A program made the translations under genes and the position numbers. From assembly GCA_047967505.1 (NCBI GenBank), contig CM106539.1: 64,000 nucleotides of DNA; one strand, written 5' to 3'. How positions within the stretch are numbered: position 1 is the stretch's first letter; the number at the start of each line of letters is the position of its first letter. The DNA comes from Dipteris shenzhenensis. Lineage: Eukaryota; Polypodiophyta; Polypodiopsida; Gleicheniales. Positions 11,659-22,734 of this stretch are shown here, in pieces. A model generated the notes under the pieces. That model ran no database searches and was not told the origin of the DNA. It worked only from the letters and a program-made list of their open reading frames with translations.

Positions 11659-14085
11659 TCACATGGTGCAAGATCGTACTCAAAGTGCATGTGAAAAACA
11701 CTTTCTAAATCAATTGCAACTTGAAATGTCAGTAAATATAGAACTGTAATATATTCCAATCTATTATAAGGATTCTATGGAATATGATGTCGGTAATAGA
11801 CAAGTGGCTTTATAAGGCTGAAAAATAGCATGCACAATGCAATAAAAATAGCCGGTAAGACTTTACAATGAAGGCATGTGACTGCAAAATCAAATAATGT
11901 CCAATTTGCCTACTAATCAATTAGCCAATGCCTCTCAAAACTATAAATTCTACTCATTGAAGTGTGGAAGATTGGGTTTCAGTACATGTGATGATGTGAA
12001 ACTGCATGTGAGCATAGGGACTAGGAACTATTTGGGAATTTTAGGGCATGGCTTTGATTGGTTGCTTTTGAGTTCTCTCCTATATGGATTATCTAATCTA
12101 CTTTGATCTACATCTAGACGAAGTGTGGAGCAATGTAAAACACCTGGGAAACAACAAATACTTCATTTTCTTTTGTTCTTTTTAAGTCATGGGTCAGATG
12201 CATCGATCTAGAGGATTGTGTGCATGCAAGAAATGAATTTGATGACGAGGCTAAAAAGTGTGTCATACATGAGCCAAAATTTGTGCATGATGTGATGAAC
12301 CTGTAGAGCATTTTTTCTTTTTGAAGCACCCTCAAATTCTTCCTGGGTCAACAAAGATGGGTTGATTTAGGTGGAGGGGCAAAAAGGTTGAAAATGATGA
12401 TGTGGCAATCAAATTCACATGCAAAACTATGCTTTCAAGGGCTATGCCTATAGGGCACTATGTGATGTTGCAGGCCTGTGCACATGGAGGGTGCCAAGTG
12501 TGCTTGTGAAGGAGAAATTAATCCTACTAAGGGATTGTGCCACGTGGTAGTGATGCTTACATGGTAGCATGGAAATTTGATGATTTCTCAATGATGACAT
12601 GGCAATTTGACTTTGACTATTGATGCTGCCATTGTGATGATGTGGCATTGATGAGCTTGAGGGGTTCACTCAATAATGTATGTGAGTATCACATGAGTTC
12701 AAAATAAGGATATATTTAATCTCGTTTTGTTTTACACTTTCACTTACAGAAGTTTTCAAAAAAAAGATTTTAGGAAATTTTCACAGATAACCTGGGTTTT
12801 ATAAATAGGCCTTGAAAGCACATGATACATAGGTTTTATACATAGTGAACCCCGCGAGTTGATGAGTTGGACTTGTGACATGGCATTGTGTTGAGGTGAC
12901 AAATAGGACTAAAAACATGGCACAAGCAGGGCCACTAATGATGTGGCAAGACAAGCCTGATGACATGACCACTGTGGGTGATGCGGCAAGGTTGCCACAT
13001 GTTGGGATAAGCTACCACATGGCAAATAACACAAACGTGGCATGTGATATTATGTGGTAATGTGCTATGGTGCCACATGTGTAGATAGAGTTATCCTCAA
13101 GTATGGTTAGAAAGCTACCACATGTCGATCAACTATCCACCCTTGGTGAGGTGAGATTCCTCAAAATCTACAACAGTTTGAAATAATATTATTTGATGCT
13201 CTAGCATTGATTTAGATTCAGATGAAATCTGTGAAAGATTCCATCAACTCACAAGGTTCATCTTCGTGTTGCCAGTCAGTCTTGTTGATGGAGCATCCGT
13301 TGTTGCTCGTAGAGGTTGGCAATTGAGTCAACTTTTGGCATGTTGGAGCATCACTAGCATCGAAGGTAAGAGCTCGTTGTTGAAGTGCTCGATGGAGGTC
13401 GCTCAACTGCGTATGCAGGCTGTGTGGTGCCTTGCATATTGAGTGCTATGGCTACCTTTGTGGGTTGAAGTTGCATCTCAGCCGGGTATTGTATATCATG
13501 GATGTTGTTTAGCTTGCAATCATAAGATAATAGCTGGGATGACTACTGAAAGTGGAAGCTTGGATCACCTCATACTTAAATGATTTCGATGGGAGCTCGT
13601 GGGTAGAAGACAACATTGCTAGTGGGCTGCTATTGTAACTAAGCAAGGTAAAGAGGCAACTCACCCAGCAAGGCATATCAAAAGCAGCTATCTGTCTTAG
13701 GTCGAAGGTGGTGGATTTTCAAAGGAGCAAACAGGGTGGCAATTTTTGAGCATACGAGGCAGATGGTTCACTTGATGACAGAGGTCTGGGGCTATCCTTG
13801 ACTGATCTCAATGTGGGAGATATTATCATGGGATTCATGGAGGAGTCAAGAAGAGATGTGTAATATTGTAGGCTTGTGTGAAGAAAGGATATAATAGATT
13901 ATGTGCAGGCTATTGGTTAGCATGCAAACTGAAATCTGATCATAGTAAGATTCTAAGAAGACATAAGAGGAAGCTTTTTTATCTTGATGATAATTATGGA
14001 GTTTGATATTCTATGTGGTTGATTGTTGTGGCTAGTCTGTGAAAAGGAGTCAATGTTATTCAGATTTGAAATTGTCATCATTTGG
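11280..14085. repeat. Copy B of the large diverged direct repeat
   Basis: It is the partner of 1-3160. It lacks the LINE fragment and differs by several indels, but keeps the same order: minus-strand gag N-terminus, upstream region, MITE, and the GATGTGGCA-rich stretch. It ends near 14085 at CAGATTTGAAATTGT, as copy A does near 3155. The arrangement looks like a tandem duplication or a recombinant LTR array. Confidence 0.8.
12656..12858. mobile_element. MITE (copy B) of the CTCGGGGGG-TIR family
   Basis: The 203-bp element begins CTTGAGGGGTTCACT and ends AGTGAACCCCGCGAG. A perfect 8-bp target duplication TTGATGAG flanks it (12648-12655 and 12859-12866). It occupies the same site as the MITE at 1653-1889, so it inserted before the A/B duplication. 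About 34 bp present in copy A are missing from its middle. It has no open frame. Confidence 0.88.
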
Positions 14086-14091
14086 GCTATT

Positions 14092-14924
14092 TTATTCAAC
14101 ATGCAACGATTGTTGAACTCAAGGTCCTTAGATGGCATATGAAACTCAACCTTTAATGTATTAAGGATATAATTCTTTTTCTTTTGTGGCTGCTTGCAAA
14201 AATCCATCACCACCCTAGAGAATAAAAGTACAAGAGCATGTACATCAAGTTTGAAGCTCATATATTCATGTCCAAGTTTAAGATGAAAAAAATCAATGAA
14301 GATCATTTACATCAACGGCTTCAAACAGTCAATGAGACAAGTCTAACATGCCAAACAAGTCTATCTCTAACTCTATACCGAGTTGATCTCCTATACCATC
14401 ATCGTACTCTAGCATCGTACATTCACCTAAGACTTGATCATCCTCTTCAATAAACTATGGTGATTCTTGATGATCGTCATCTTCTTCCTCAATATCGTAA
14501 TCTCCATCTTCCACCCGTACGATGTCATTATGTGTATCTTCCTCTTGGCTCATATTGTGATCTTCATCTTCTTCGCTAAATCTGTCTCGATCAATTGGAT
14601 CCAGCATTGGTAGTGGCATCTCCATATCCACATCCCTATCTTCAAAATTTTGCTTACTTCGTGGTGCAACTTGGATCATGTACCACCATCTTAGATCAGA
14701 ACGATCCGGATGAAAAACCACCTATATTGAAGATGGGTGCCAAATGCCATAAATTATATATATGAAATTATGCTTAAGTACATGTGACTCTCTTTGAATC
14801 GATGCGTTCCACGTAAAAATGTTGTCCATATGACCATAATGCACTGTACTTTTTGTACTGCAAAAGAGCATCATTAAAACAATGAAGATGTGAATCTATT
14901 TTATAGCGTATATTGCCACAATAG
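14092..14924 (-). other. Anonymous segment with an acidic minus-strand open frame (14721-14455)
   Basis: The 88-codon frame is strongly acidic, with runs such as SEEDEDHN, EEDTHND and DIEEEDDD after a DLRWWYMIQVAPRS stretch. This resembles the acidic tail after the DUF4216-like region of plant CACTA-type transposase genes, but the match is from memory of the family pattern and is weak. A second minus-strand frame (14306-13953) is not recognisable. I see no CACTA ends nearby. It may be a transposase remnant or random open sequence. Confidence 0.3.
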
Positions 14925-16099
14925 ATCATCGCATAGACTTAGTCCCTAGCACTCAGCCTATAAGTATTCCACCTGAGCCAGTTAGAGGAGGATGAGTTGG
15001 CGAGGCAACTTCAGAACTACCTGAAGATGGATTACATACGCCCAAGTAGATCACCCTAGGGTGCTTCTATCTTTTTAAGAAATAAAAAAAGATAATACGT
15101 GGAGAATGTGTGTGCTGATTATAAACAATTGAATAAAGTGACAATGAAGAATAAGTATTCTCTCGCAACCTTTCAACAAATGATGAACAACTTATTCTGA
15201 GATTATTTGAGCAAGCTTATTAAGGAAATCAATATGTGATTATTCCAAAACCACAATTTCCTTAACCAACATATTAAAAGATCGTGGACGTCATTCCAAT
15301 CAACCTATCACTTGGAATTGAGCAAGGCTTTTGACACGATGAAAGTTTCTATCTCAAGGAAGCACACGTTCTAGCATTGCCCAATCCTACCCGACCTTAT
15401 GTTTTGGATACCAATGCGAGTGATTATGCAGTTGGAGCCTCATTATTCCAAGATGGTAGACCAGTTGCTTTTGAAAATAAAAAGTTAGATGACACTCTAT
15501 TGTGTTGGTCGACACTAGAAAAGGAACTTTATGTTGTGATGTATGCTCTTAAAGTTGGAGAAACTATCTGTATAAATTTTCAAATTGACAACAGAGCCCG
15601 GGAAGCCATATGCAACACATCAAGGCCAGTCCCCATAGTTGTCTGCACGTGACCAAGGCTGACCTCCTAAGGAGCATAGGTTTATTACAGTCGTTGCAAA
15701 CTCTTAGCAATAAATGGGAAAGCATTTACATGGATCTTATCACGGGTTTGCCAAGAACGCACAAGGTTCATGATGCCATATGGGTTACAGTACATCGTTT
15801 AGCAAAGATGGCTAGATTTTTACCTACTAGCTCAACTGTTCCAACAAATCGATTGGCTCAGTAGTTTGTTGACAAGTTATTTTGCTTGTATGGTTTGCCT
15901 ACCGACATAGTCAATGATAGAGATTCCAAGTGTACGAGTGATTTCTGGACACTTATCTTTGACAAGTGAGATACCACTCTTAGTTTTGAGTTCCTCTAAA
16001 CATACACAGACTGATGGCCAGACAGAAGTGGTAAACCAAGCTTTGAAAGATATGCTTCATGCATATGTTTCCAAGAGGCAGCCTTCATGGGAAAAATAT
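14925..16099 (+). pseudogene. Ty3/gypsy pol remnant, first part (gypsy-1)
   Basis: Broken plus-strand frames give, in order: the RT N-terminus (LVPSTQPISIPPE, then DYLKMDYIRPSRSP-like and CADYKQLNKVTMKNKYSL, 14935-15170); RNase H (VLDTNASDYAVGASLFQDGRPVAFENKKLDDTL split over 15400-15510, then STLEKELYVVMYALK); and integrase core (KWESIYMDLITGLPRTHKVHD near 15712-15775 and QTDGQTEVVNQALKDMLHAYV near 16008-16065). The RT core with its Y-x-DD motif is missing between about 15190 and 15300. Stops occur throughout. This is a chromovirus-like gypsy element, long dead. Confidence 0.85.
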
Positions 16100-16471
16100 A
16101 TTATATACCTTTGTAAGACTAGAATATGTCCAATCATACAAATTTAGATTTTTTGTTGTTCTAAAGTCCAAAAATCTACACAGAAAATAAAAAGAGAAAA
16201 CGAAAGAGAAGAAAAAAGAGGAAACAAAAACTTTCTGAAAAATGAAAGGAAGACATACTTAGCAAGCAAAGAAACACTTATGTCGTCATTAGTGCCCAAG
16301 CATAAGCAGCTATACTGGGTTTCTAAAAACCCGTGGAGTCTCTTGGGCAAACCCGGTGCTTACTAAAATACGTCAAATAAACAAAAGAGAAAATAAAGAA
16401 GAAAGGAAGAAGGTGACTAAGCAAAAATAAACAAGCAAATCAAGAAACAAAATCTTCCAAAAAACAGGAAT

Positions 16472-16523
<52 letters not shown>

Positions 16524-17060
16524 AACATAAAAAAATAAAAGAACCCCTTACACTTATGTACCGCTTCCTACAAAAATGCAAAACTACAGTCCTAACTTAG
16601 AAAGCACATGAATACTCAATCACACTCTATTTTGAAACTAAAAGAAAAACGGGCTATTCAACTCCCCTGCTTTTTGTTTTCAGTTTATGTTCAATCATTC
16701 TAAACATGCCTAAGGCCGATACACCATAGATAAAAGACTTCATATCTAAGATTGTGCGTACTTTTTTCATTATTTTTCTTGGATTATACCTCTTGTGTAT
16801 TAGTAAAGTGATCAAATCACTACATTGAGTGCCGAAAGACTCCTTAGTTGTACAAAGGTGGGGAAATCTATGTAATTGGGAAGAAATGACTCCATATTTT
16901 GCCAAATAAAAAATGTTTTGAGTCAATGTGAGGCATTTTTATAATGTGTAAACAACTACATTCAAGTTGTTCACGTTTATAATATATATCAACCTCTAAT
17001 CCTATGGAAGATTGAAAAAGTCTAAGATCTAAGAGAGCACAAGAATCCCCTCTTGAAGTA
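16100..17060. mobile_element. 961-bp insertion in gypsy-1 integrase with 18-bp target duplication
   Basis: The integrase is cut here and resumes at 17061. The flanks 16082-16099 and 17061-17078 are 18-bp direct repeats with one mismatch (CCTTCATGGGAAAAATAT type). The insert holds a CT microsatellite and an AAGAGAAAA-rich stretch. It has no frame over 90 codons and no TG...CA ends. The long target duplication suits target-primed retroposition, but I see no A-tail at either end, so the class of the insert is unknown. Confidence 0.6.
16475..16518. repeat. (CT)22 microsatellite
   Basis: An uninterrupted CT dinucleotide run of 44 bp, inside the insertion that splits gypsy-1. Confidence 0.97.
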
Positions 17061-17764
17061 CCTTCATGGGGAAAATATTTACCAATGATTAATAATAGTG
17101 CAAAGCATTCAAGTACAGGTTTTAGTCCTTTTATGCTTATGTATGAATTTCAACCTAAGTCGTGAATTCAAGGGAATCAAGGACGATGGTGCAAGATCAT
17201 TTTTGCAAGATATGCAAGAGATGTTGCAATTTGCAAAGGAGTCTATTAGAAGTGCCCAAGATCGGGACAAATTTAATTATAATTGACATCGTTCCCTATG
17301 AGAGTTTTCTCAATGAACGATGGTATTTTTATGAGTTCCAAAGGAATCTAAGAGTCTTTGTTAAGGAACGATAGTATTTTGATGAGTTCCAAAGGAATCT
17401 AAGAGCCCCAGTACTGATAGGGTTAAAAAATTATCCTCTAGATACTTTGGATTAGAAGGAGAATTGGACAAGTTGCATATGAACTAGAATTGCCTCCTAA
17501 TGTAAGAGTTCATCCAGTTTTTCATGTCAGGTGACTAAAGAAATACTAGGTGCTGAGGATCAATTGGTAACTCATCAAGAACTTATAGGAGCCTTGTACC
17601 ACATGAACCTGAAAATTTTCTTGGATTTTGTGAATGTCAAGTCAAAAATAGGACAATCATAGAATACATGATTAAGTGAAAGGATCATGTTGAGGAGAAT
17701 TCTATATTCAATAACCTTCAAAGAGAGTTTTCGTACTTTCTTATGAACACACAAGTGAGTTCTT
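17061..17764 (+). pseudogene. gypsy-1 integrase C-terminus and chromodomain remnant
   Basis: After the insert the gypsy reading resumes with HSSTGFSPFMLMYEFQP (17105-17155), then FLQDMQEMLQFAKESIRSAQDRDKF (split at about 17195-17275) and LELPPNVRVHPVFHV (17487-17531). The last part (about 17598-17735) reads PENFLGFCECQVKNRTI and EYMIK.KDHVEENSI, the layout of a retrotransposon chromodomain, which directs integration to particular chromatin. Stops in each block make it nonfunctional. It places gypsy-1 among chromoviruses. Confidence 0.8.
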
Positions 17765-18077
17765 AGAGGAGGGGGAGCATGTCATGTGCATGGACCATAT
17801 ATGACATGTGCTTTAGACACATAAGATTACCTAGGAAGCCTTGGGAGGCCTGAGACTAGGCAGGCGATTCTCAAATTGAGTTGCAAGGGCAGAGATTGTT
17901 TAGGGTTCGAATTAGAGTTTCTACTTTTTTTGGCGTACCAGGCTCGAGCCTATATAAGCAGCCCAGGGTTCACTTTTCAACTAGTTCTTCCTTGCCGGTC
18001 TGGATCCTGGATTGGGTCGTGGATGCCACCTACTTCCTAGCGTAGCCCAAGACTCAGCAATAGTTCCAAGGCCCTTG
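17765..18077 (+). repeat. gypsy-1 polypurine tract and 3' LTR (interrupted)
   Basis: The purine tract AGAGGAGGGGGAGCA (17765-17779) precedes TGTCATGTGCATGGACC at 17780, the LTR start. CCTATATAAGC near 17950-17960 is a good TATA box. A solo LTR of another family interrupts it at 18083. The true 3' end was not found; it probably lies beyond 18394. Confidence 0.75.
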
Positions 18078-18082
18078 GGCAC

Positions 18083-18393
18083 TGTAGGAAAACGTGGCCG
18101 ATGCCACCAATGCCACGTGTCACCACCATAAGCACCGGGTGCGGGGGGTCCCACTGCTGACCAATGTAATTTAATAAGCTAGTTAGGGGCACTTTTCCCT
18201 CTTTAAGAGGTTTTTCCCCCTTACCGCAGTTAGTCCACTAACTATGGTTAGTGACTACTAAGGTTTTGTCACTAGGACAAAACCTTATCTCTCACTCTTT
18301 CAGTTGTACTCTCACACTCTTCATTGCAACTAAGCTTTCAAGCTTTCAGCTCTCAGCTCACTCTCTTGCTCTCTCTCTCCCCCAAATCTTACA
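18083..18393 (+). mobile_element. Solo LTR related to copia-2
   Basis: The 311-bp unit starts TGTAGGAAAACG, ends CCAAATCTTACA, and is flanked by a perfect 5-bp target duplication GGCAC (18078-18082 and 18394-18398). From GACCAATGTAAT onward it is homologous to the copia-2 LTRs but in the opposite orientation. No internal region remains, so it arose by LTR-LTR recombination. Confidence 0.9.
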
Positions 18394-18398
18394 GGCAC

Positions 18399-18609
18399 CA
18401 CCTAGTGGTATGGGAGTTAGGACGCCACGCTGGTTGGGAATTGATTGGGATATATGTCAACAACTCAGCTCGTGGCTTGGAGTGGACATTCCACTTTCTC
18501 GAGTCCCTTCTTGTAGATATCGTGGTTGGGTGATGAGCTAGCTTGCACCCTTATATGTTGTTTTTATGGTTGTTTCTTTGTGTGTGTTTTGTAGGACTGG
18601 GATTTTGGA
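18399..18609. other. Anonymous segment after the solo LTR
   Basis: It has no recognisable coding sequence. It most likely continues the interrupted gypsy-1 3' LTR, but there is no second copy in the window to test this against. Confidence 0.4.
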
Positions 18610-19132
18610 TATCTATGGGGTCGTGTCACTGGTGAATTTGGAATCCCTATCTAATAAAACGATACATGGCATACCACATGTGCCACCATCTGAGGGGAAG
18701 TCGAGCTGTATCATGTGCATCATGATACCCTTGCATGGAATGAGCATGACAAATTTGTTGAACCTGTCCACAATGGTCAGACACATGATATTTCTTGGAA
18801 CCAATAGCCAATGGAAGGTCTGTGACAAAATCCAAGCTAATTTGTTCAAAAGGCTGATCCATAATATCAAAGTACTGAAGAAGACCTGGCAACTTCCCAT
18901 GGGATACCTTCACCTATTGGCATATCTAACAATGAGACACATACTTTTTTTTACAGAGAAACAATGAGACACATACTTGCTAACGTCACGCATAAATGAG
19001 GCCTTAAAACTTGCGCTAAATCTTGAGTGCAAATAAACCCGGAGTCTACCAACTATGGAATCGCGCATATCATGGAGTATGGTAGCATGGACCTAGGGCA
19101 GCACACAAAGGCTTCCTTAAAAAAACAACCCT
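18610..19132 (-). pseudogene. gypsy-4 integrase fragment
   Basis: Minus-strand frames give GLLQYFDIMDQPFEQISL and DFVTDLPLAIGSKKYHV (about 18785-18895), then TIVDRFNKFVMLIPCKG (18725-18775) and VLLDRDSKFTSD (18620-18655): the first two acidic positions and surroundings of a gypsy integrase core. Several frameshifts and stops lie between. It is the downstream half of gypsy-4: its RNase H part lies at 37687-38014 on the other side of copia-2, which inserted between them. Confidence 0.8.
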
Positions 19133-19137
19133 TATAA

Positions 19138-19398
19138 TGTGAGAATAGGGAGAGAGCAAAGTGTGAGAGCAGGAGCAAGAGAGAGAGAGAGCTGAAAACG
19201 ATAGTTGCAATAGATGAGTGTGTTACAACTGAATAGAGTGATAGGTTTTGTCTAAGTGACAAAACCTTATCCTTCACTAACCGTAGTTAGTGAACTAACT
19301 GTGGTTAGGGAAAAAAACCTCTAAGTAAGGGAAAAGTGCCCCTAACCTACTTATTACATTACATTGGTCACTGCTAAATTATAACAATAATTCTAACA
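19138..19398 (-). repeat. copia-2 3' LTR
   Basis: The 261-bp LTR reads TGTTAGAATTATTG to TATTCTCACA on the minus strand. It contains AG/CT repeats at its 3' end. It keeps about 20 bp (near 19320-19340) that are missing from the 244-bp 5' LTR. Confidence 0.93.
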
Positions 19399-19412
19399 CC
19401 CCCTGCAGTGCC
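19399..19412 (-). other. copia-2 polypurine tract
   Basis: On the minus strand GGCACTGCAGGGGG directly precedes the 3' LTR, in the position expected for the plus-strand primer. Confidence 0.7.
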
Positions 19413-19434
19413 AATGTCATGTACAAGGAAATGA

Positions 19435-20208
19435 TCAATCACCAAAAGGAGATAAGTTCAGGGCACTGCAAAATGCCTCAAACTTTTCACGTGGCAGTGC
19501 TTTGGTGAAAATGTCTACAACATTGTCATGTATTGACACATAGATCATACTCATCTCTCTTGCATGCAACTTCTCTCTGACGTAGTGATGGTGAACCTCA
19601 ATGTGCTTTGTGCGAGCATGAAACACATGATTCTTTGCCACTGCAATAGCACTCTGACTATCAGTGAGAATTGGAGAAGGACCCTCCAATGAAAGATGAA
19701 GATCAGCAAATAAACGACGCAGCCAAACACATTCAACTGTCGCTGTGAAAGCTGCCCTGTACTCAGCTTCACATGAAGAGGTAGCCACTATAGATTGTTT
19801 CTTGCTCAACCAAGAAATACAAGCTTTGCCCAAAAAGAAACAATTGCCACTTGTGGACTGCCTAGTGTCATAGTCTCCAGCCCAATCTGAGTCACTGTAG
19901 GCATGCATCTGCAAGTCACCCCCCCTGGGAAACATCAAGCCAAAAGACTTGGTACCTTGCAAATAATGGAAGATGCGTTTTACAGCCTGCCAATGCATAG
20001 TCTTTGGGCTGTGCATATATCTGCTCACTTGAGAGACTGCAAACTGAATATCAAGTCGTGTATTGCAGAGATAAATGAGGCATCCAACAGCCTAGCTGTA
20101 GAGTGTGACATCAATTGATTCACATGCATCATGCATTGTAAGCTTCAGCCCCGGCTCCATGGGAGTAGCTATGGGCTTACAATCCTACATGTTGAATCTG
20201 TCCAAGAG
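19435..20208 (-). pseudogene. copia-2 RT C-terminus and RNase H
   Basis: The open part 20028-19435 (197 codons) contains the copia RNase H signature: YSDSDWAGD, STSGNCFFLG, SWLSKKQSIVATSSCEAEY, LTDSQSAIAVA, HARTKHIEVHHHYVREKL and a FTKALPREKFE ending. Upstream to 20208 the frame continues the RT (AVGCLIYLCNTRLDIQFAVSQ) but is cut by stops near 20186 and 20093. RNase H would degrade the RNA strand of the DNA/RNA hybrid in the particle. Confidence 0.9.
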
Positions 20209-20211
20209 TTT

Positions 20212-21438
20212 CTACACATACTTGGATTGAGACATACCGATGCCACTTTTCTCTTGAGTGAACTGGATCCCCAAATAAAAGTGTAGCAGCCCCAAATCTG
20301 ACATGTCAAAAGTGATCTGCAATTCAGCTTTAAAATCTGCAATATTATCTTCATTTAACCCTGTGAGCAGTAAGTTATCTACATAAAGAATGATGACTAA
20401 AATATCCCCCCCATCCGTCTTGATGTAGAGGGTGCTCTCAGTTGGACTATTGTGCAGCCCCTTGCTGGTCAGAAAGGCATGAATTTTTGCATACCATGCA
20501 CGTGGGGCTTGTTTCAGCCCATACAAAGCTTTATTCAGCTTGCATACCTGAAGTGCATTTCCTGAAATTTCAAAGCCTGGAGGTTGTTTGACATAAACCT
20601 CTTCCAACAAGTCTCCATTAAGGAAGGCTGTTTTTATGTCCAACTGATGAACATTCCATTGAAAATTTGCAGCCATGGCGATAACTGACCGGATGGTTGT
20701 CATTCTGGATGTAGGAGCAAAAGTCTCCTCATAGTCTATGCCCTTTTTTTGAGCATATCCTTTTGCGACCAACCTTGCCTTGTACCTATCAATGGTGCCA
20801 TCTGGCTTTCTTTTAACTTTGAAAACCCACCGTGTACCTATGGCATGTTTACCTGGTGGCAAATCGACAACTTCCCATGTCTGATTTTTCTGAATGGACT
20901 GCAACTCATCGTGCATGGCATTCATCCAATGCACATTATCATGTGCCTCTTCAAAAGTCTCAAGTCCCTCTTCATCAAGAAGAGTACCTGCATAAGCTGA
21001 TTCAACTGAAAGAGCACCTCCCCCATGCCTTACTGCACTAGGAGTTCTGCCAGGTAATGGAGCATCAATTTTACTCTCCCTGAGAGTTTGTAACAGCCAA
21101 TTTGAGACTGTTTTTACTGCATGTATATCTGTAATTTCTTGTTGAACAACCTCTTCCACTGCTTGTGGAGGTAGTAAGTCATCCTGTGGCTGAATCGGAG
21201 CATGCTGAAAATTCTGATTTGCATCAGATATATTAGCTGGGGAACCCAAGGCAATGGGTAGTAACCCCTCAAAGACATCATCGGAAGAAGAAGGTAAATC
21301 AAATTCAGCTTGAGTGTGAGCTGAATTTTCTGAAAATATAACATCTCTACTGACAATAATCTTTCGTGTGACAGGATTGTAGAGACAGTAGCCCTTGCTC
21401 TTTGCACTGTACCCAACAAAAATGCATTTAATTGCCAT
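20212..21438 (-). pseudogene. copia-2 integrase end and reverse transcriptase
   Basis: The 408-codon open frame begins with the integrase tail (KCIFVGYSAKSKGYCLYNP), passes a linker, and gives the RT: NQTWEVVDLPPGKHAIG, DRYKARLVAKGYAQKKG, DIKTAFLNGDLLEEVYV, LYGLKQAPRAWY. The catalytic box reads YVDNLLLTG instead of YVDD, so the second metal-binding aspartate is an asparagine. Asparagine there should abolish polymerisation. The frame ends at 20211 in SQSKYV, inside the RT thumb region. Confidence 0.93.
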
Positions 21439-22480
21439 TTTCCTGAGGAGTTAGCCTCATTGTAAGCTGATGTACTATGCCCTTGTCTTTCAAAAAAGCA
21501 TCAAAATCTACAGACAAAAACTCCCCTCCTCTATCTGTGCATAATGTCTGTATCTTGAGTCTGGATTTATTCTCAACCATGGCTGCAAAGTGTTTGAAGA
21601 CCATAAACACTTTTGATTTGCGTTTCAGCCCATAAACCCAAGTGTATCTGTAGTTGGAGTAGTCATCTATAAAAGTGACAAAGTAAAGATGACCACCCAA
21701 TGATGGAGTCCTCATGGGACCACAGACATCACTATGGATAAGCTGTAATTTTCGAAGAGCTTTTACCGATCCATCCTTCTTAAAAGGAGATCTGTGCATT
21801 TTACCAAGAATGCACCCTTCGCAGGCATGTGGAGGAGGTGTTTCAAGAGGAGGCAATGCATCAACCATGGCATGTTTTTGAAGCGTCATCAAGATGCCAT
21901 AATGCATGTGTCCATATCTAGCATGCCATAACTCCGCATTCTGCATAGCAGTAGTAGGAGTGGAAACTGCAAGAGCATGTGCTGGTCTTTTCTCATACAT
22001 GTCAAGCTGAAAAAGACCACGTAACAAAGTGCCAGACAATCTCAAGGCATAGTCATGCTCTCTATCATGGACTGCACACTTGTCATCTTTAAAAATGACC
22101 TGAAATCCAGCTCTGTTAAGAGTGGACACTGAAAGTAGATTTTTTGTGATACCAGGCACATACAAGACATCAGAAATTTTGAATGTTGAGCCATCAATGG
22201 CTGTAAGTTCAACTTCTCCTGTACCACGCACTGAATAGGAGGAGTTGTTGGCACATGTGACCTTTTTACCAACGAGTGGTGGATGCAGAGATGTGAAAAG
22301 ACACTTCCTGGAAGTGATATGCTTTGAGGCACCGCTGTCAAAATACCATGTATTTTGTGTCTCGTTGACACTGAAAGCTGATGCATCCTTGCAAGAATCA
22401 TAACTGCATGTTAGAAAAGCATAAGAGTCATTACAAGTGGGTGTACTATCCGGAGCAGCAACTGAGAGTCTGAAATGCAA
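21428..22480 (-). pseudogene. copia-2 protease and integrase core
   Basis: The 350-codon frame gives protease TWYFDSGASKHITS, the LYVPGITKNLLSVS block, the integrase zinc domain (LWHARYGHMHYG... CEGCILGKMH), HSDVCGPMRTPSLGGHLYFVT and CTDRGGEFLS. It ends TPQENGN. About 90 residues normally between this point and the KCIFVGY motif are missing, so an internal deletion near 21425 joins two parts of integrase in different frames. The DDE glutamate region is at the break. Confidence 0.92.
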
Positions 22481-22686
22481 GACAAGAAGGCATAGTCGTG
22501 CTCCACAAAGTTGGCTGTAGCTTGCTCATTGTCATATGCATGAGGAGCTGAATCTGAAACAGCCATACCGGAGCTGTTTTTCTTTTCTTTTGCAAGCCTT
22601 TTCTTGCATTCTCCAATGTAGTGACCTGGCTTTTTGCAGTAATGACATATTCCCTTCTTCTTGGGTTTACCTGCATCACCCTTAGC
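22446..22686 (-). pseudogene. copia-2 gag C-terminus with zinc knuckle
   Basis: On the minus strand just below the TIR element: KGDAGKPKKKG, then the zinc knuckle CHYCKKPGHYIGEC (about 22607-22650) and a basic tail. Its upstream half is at 35498-36320, across the insertion. The codons on both sides of the 8-bp target site are in register once the insert and one target copy are discounted. The following protease lies in a different frame. Confidence 0.9.
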
Positions 22687-22734
22687 CTCGGGGGGTCCAT
22701 CTGGGAAATGTAAGTATACTATGAGAGTTCAAAA
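22687..22734 (+). repeat. Left terminal inverted repeat of the 12.8-kb element
   Basis: The first 16 bp match the right end exactly in inverted orientation. A 12-13 bp unmatched spacer follows, then a 20-bp block at 16 of 20. Confidence 0.9.
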
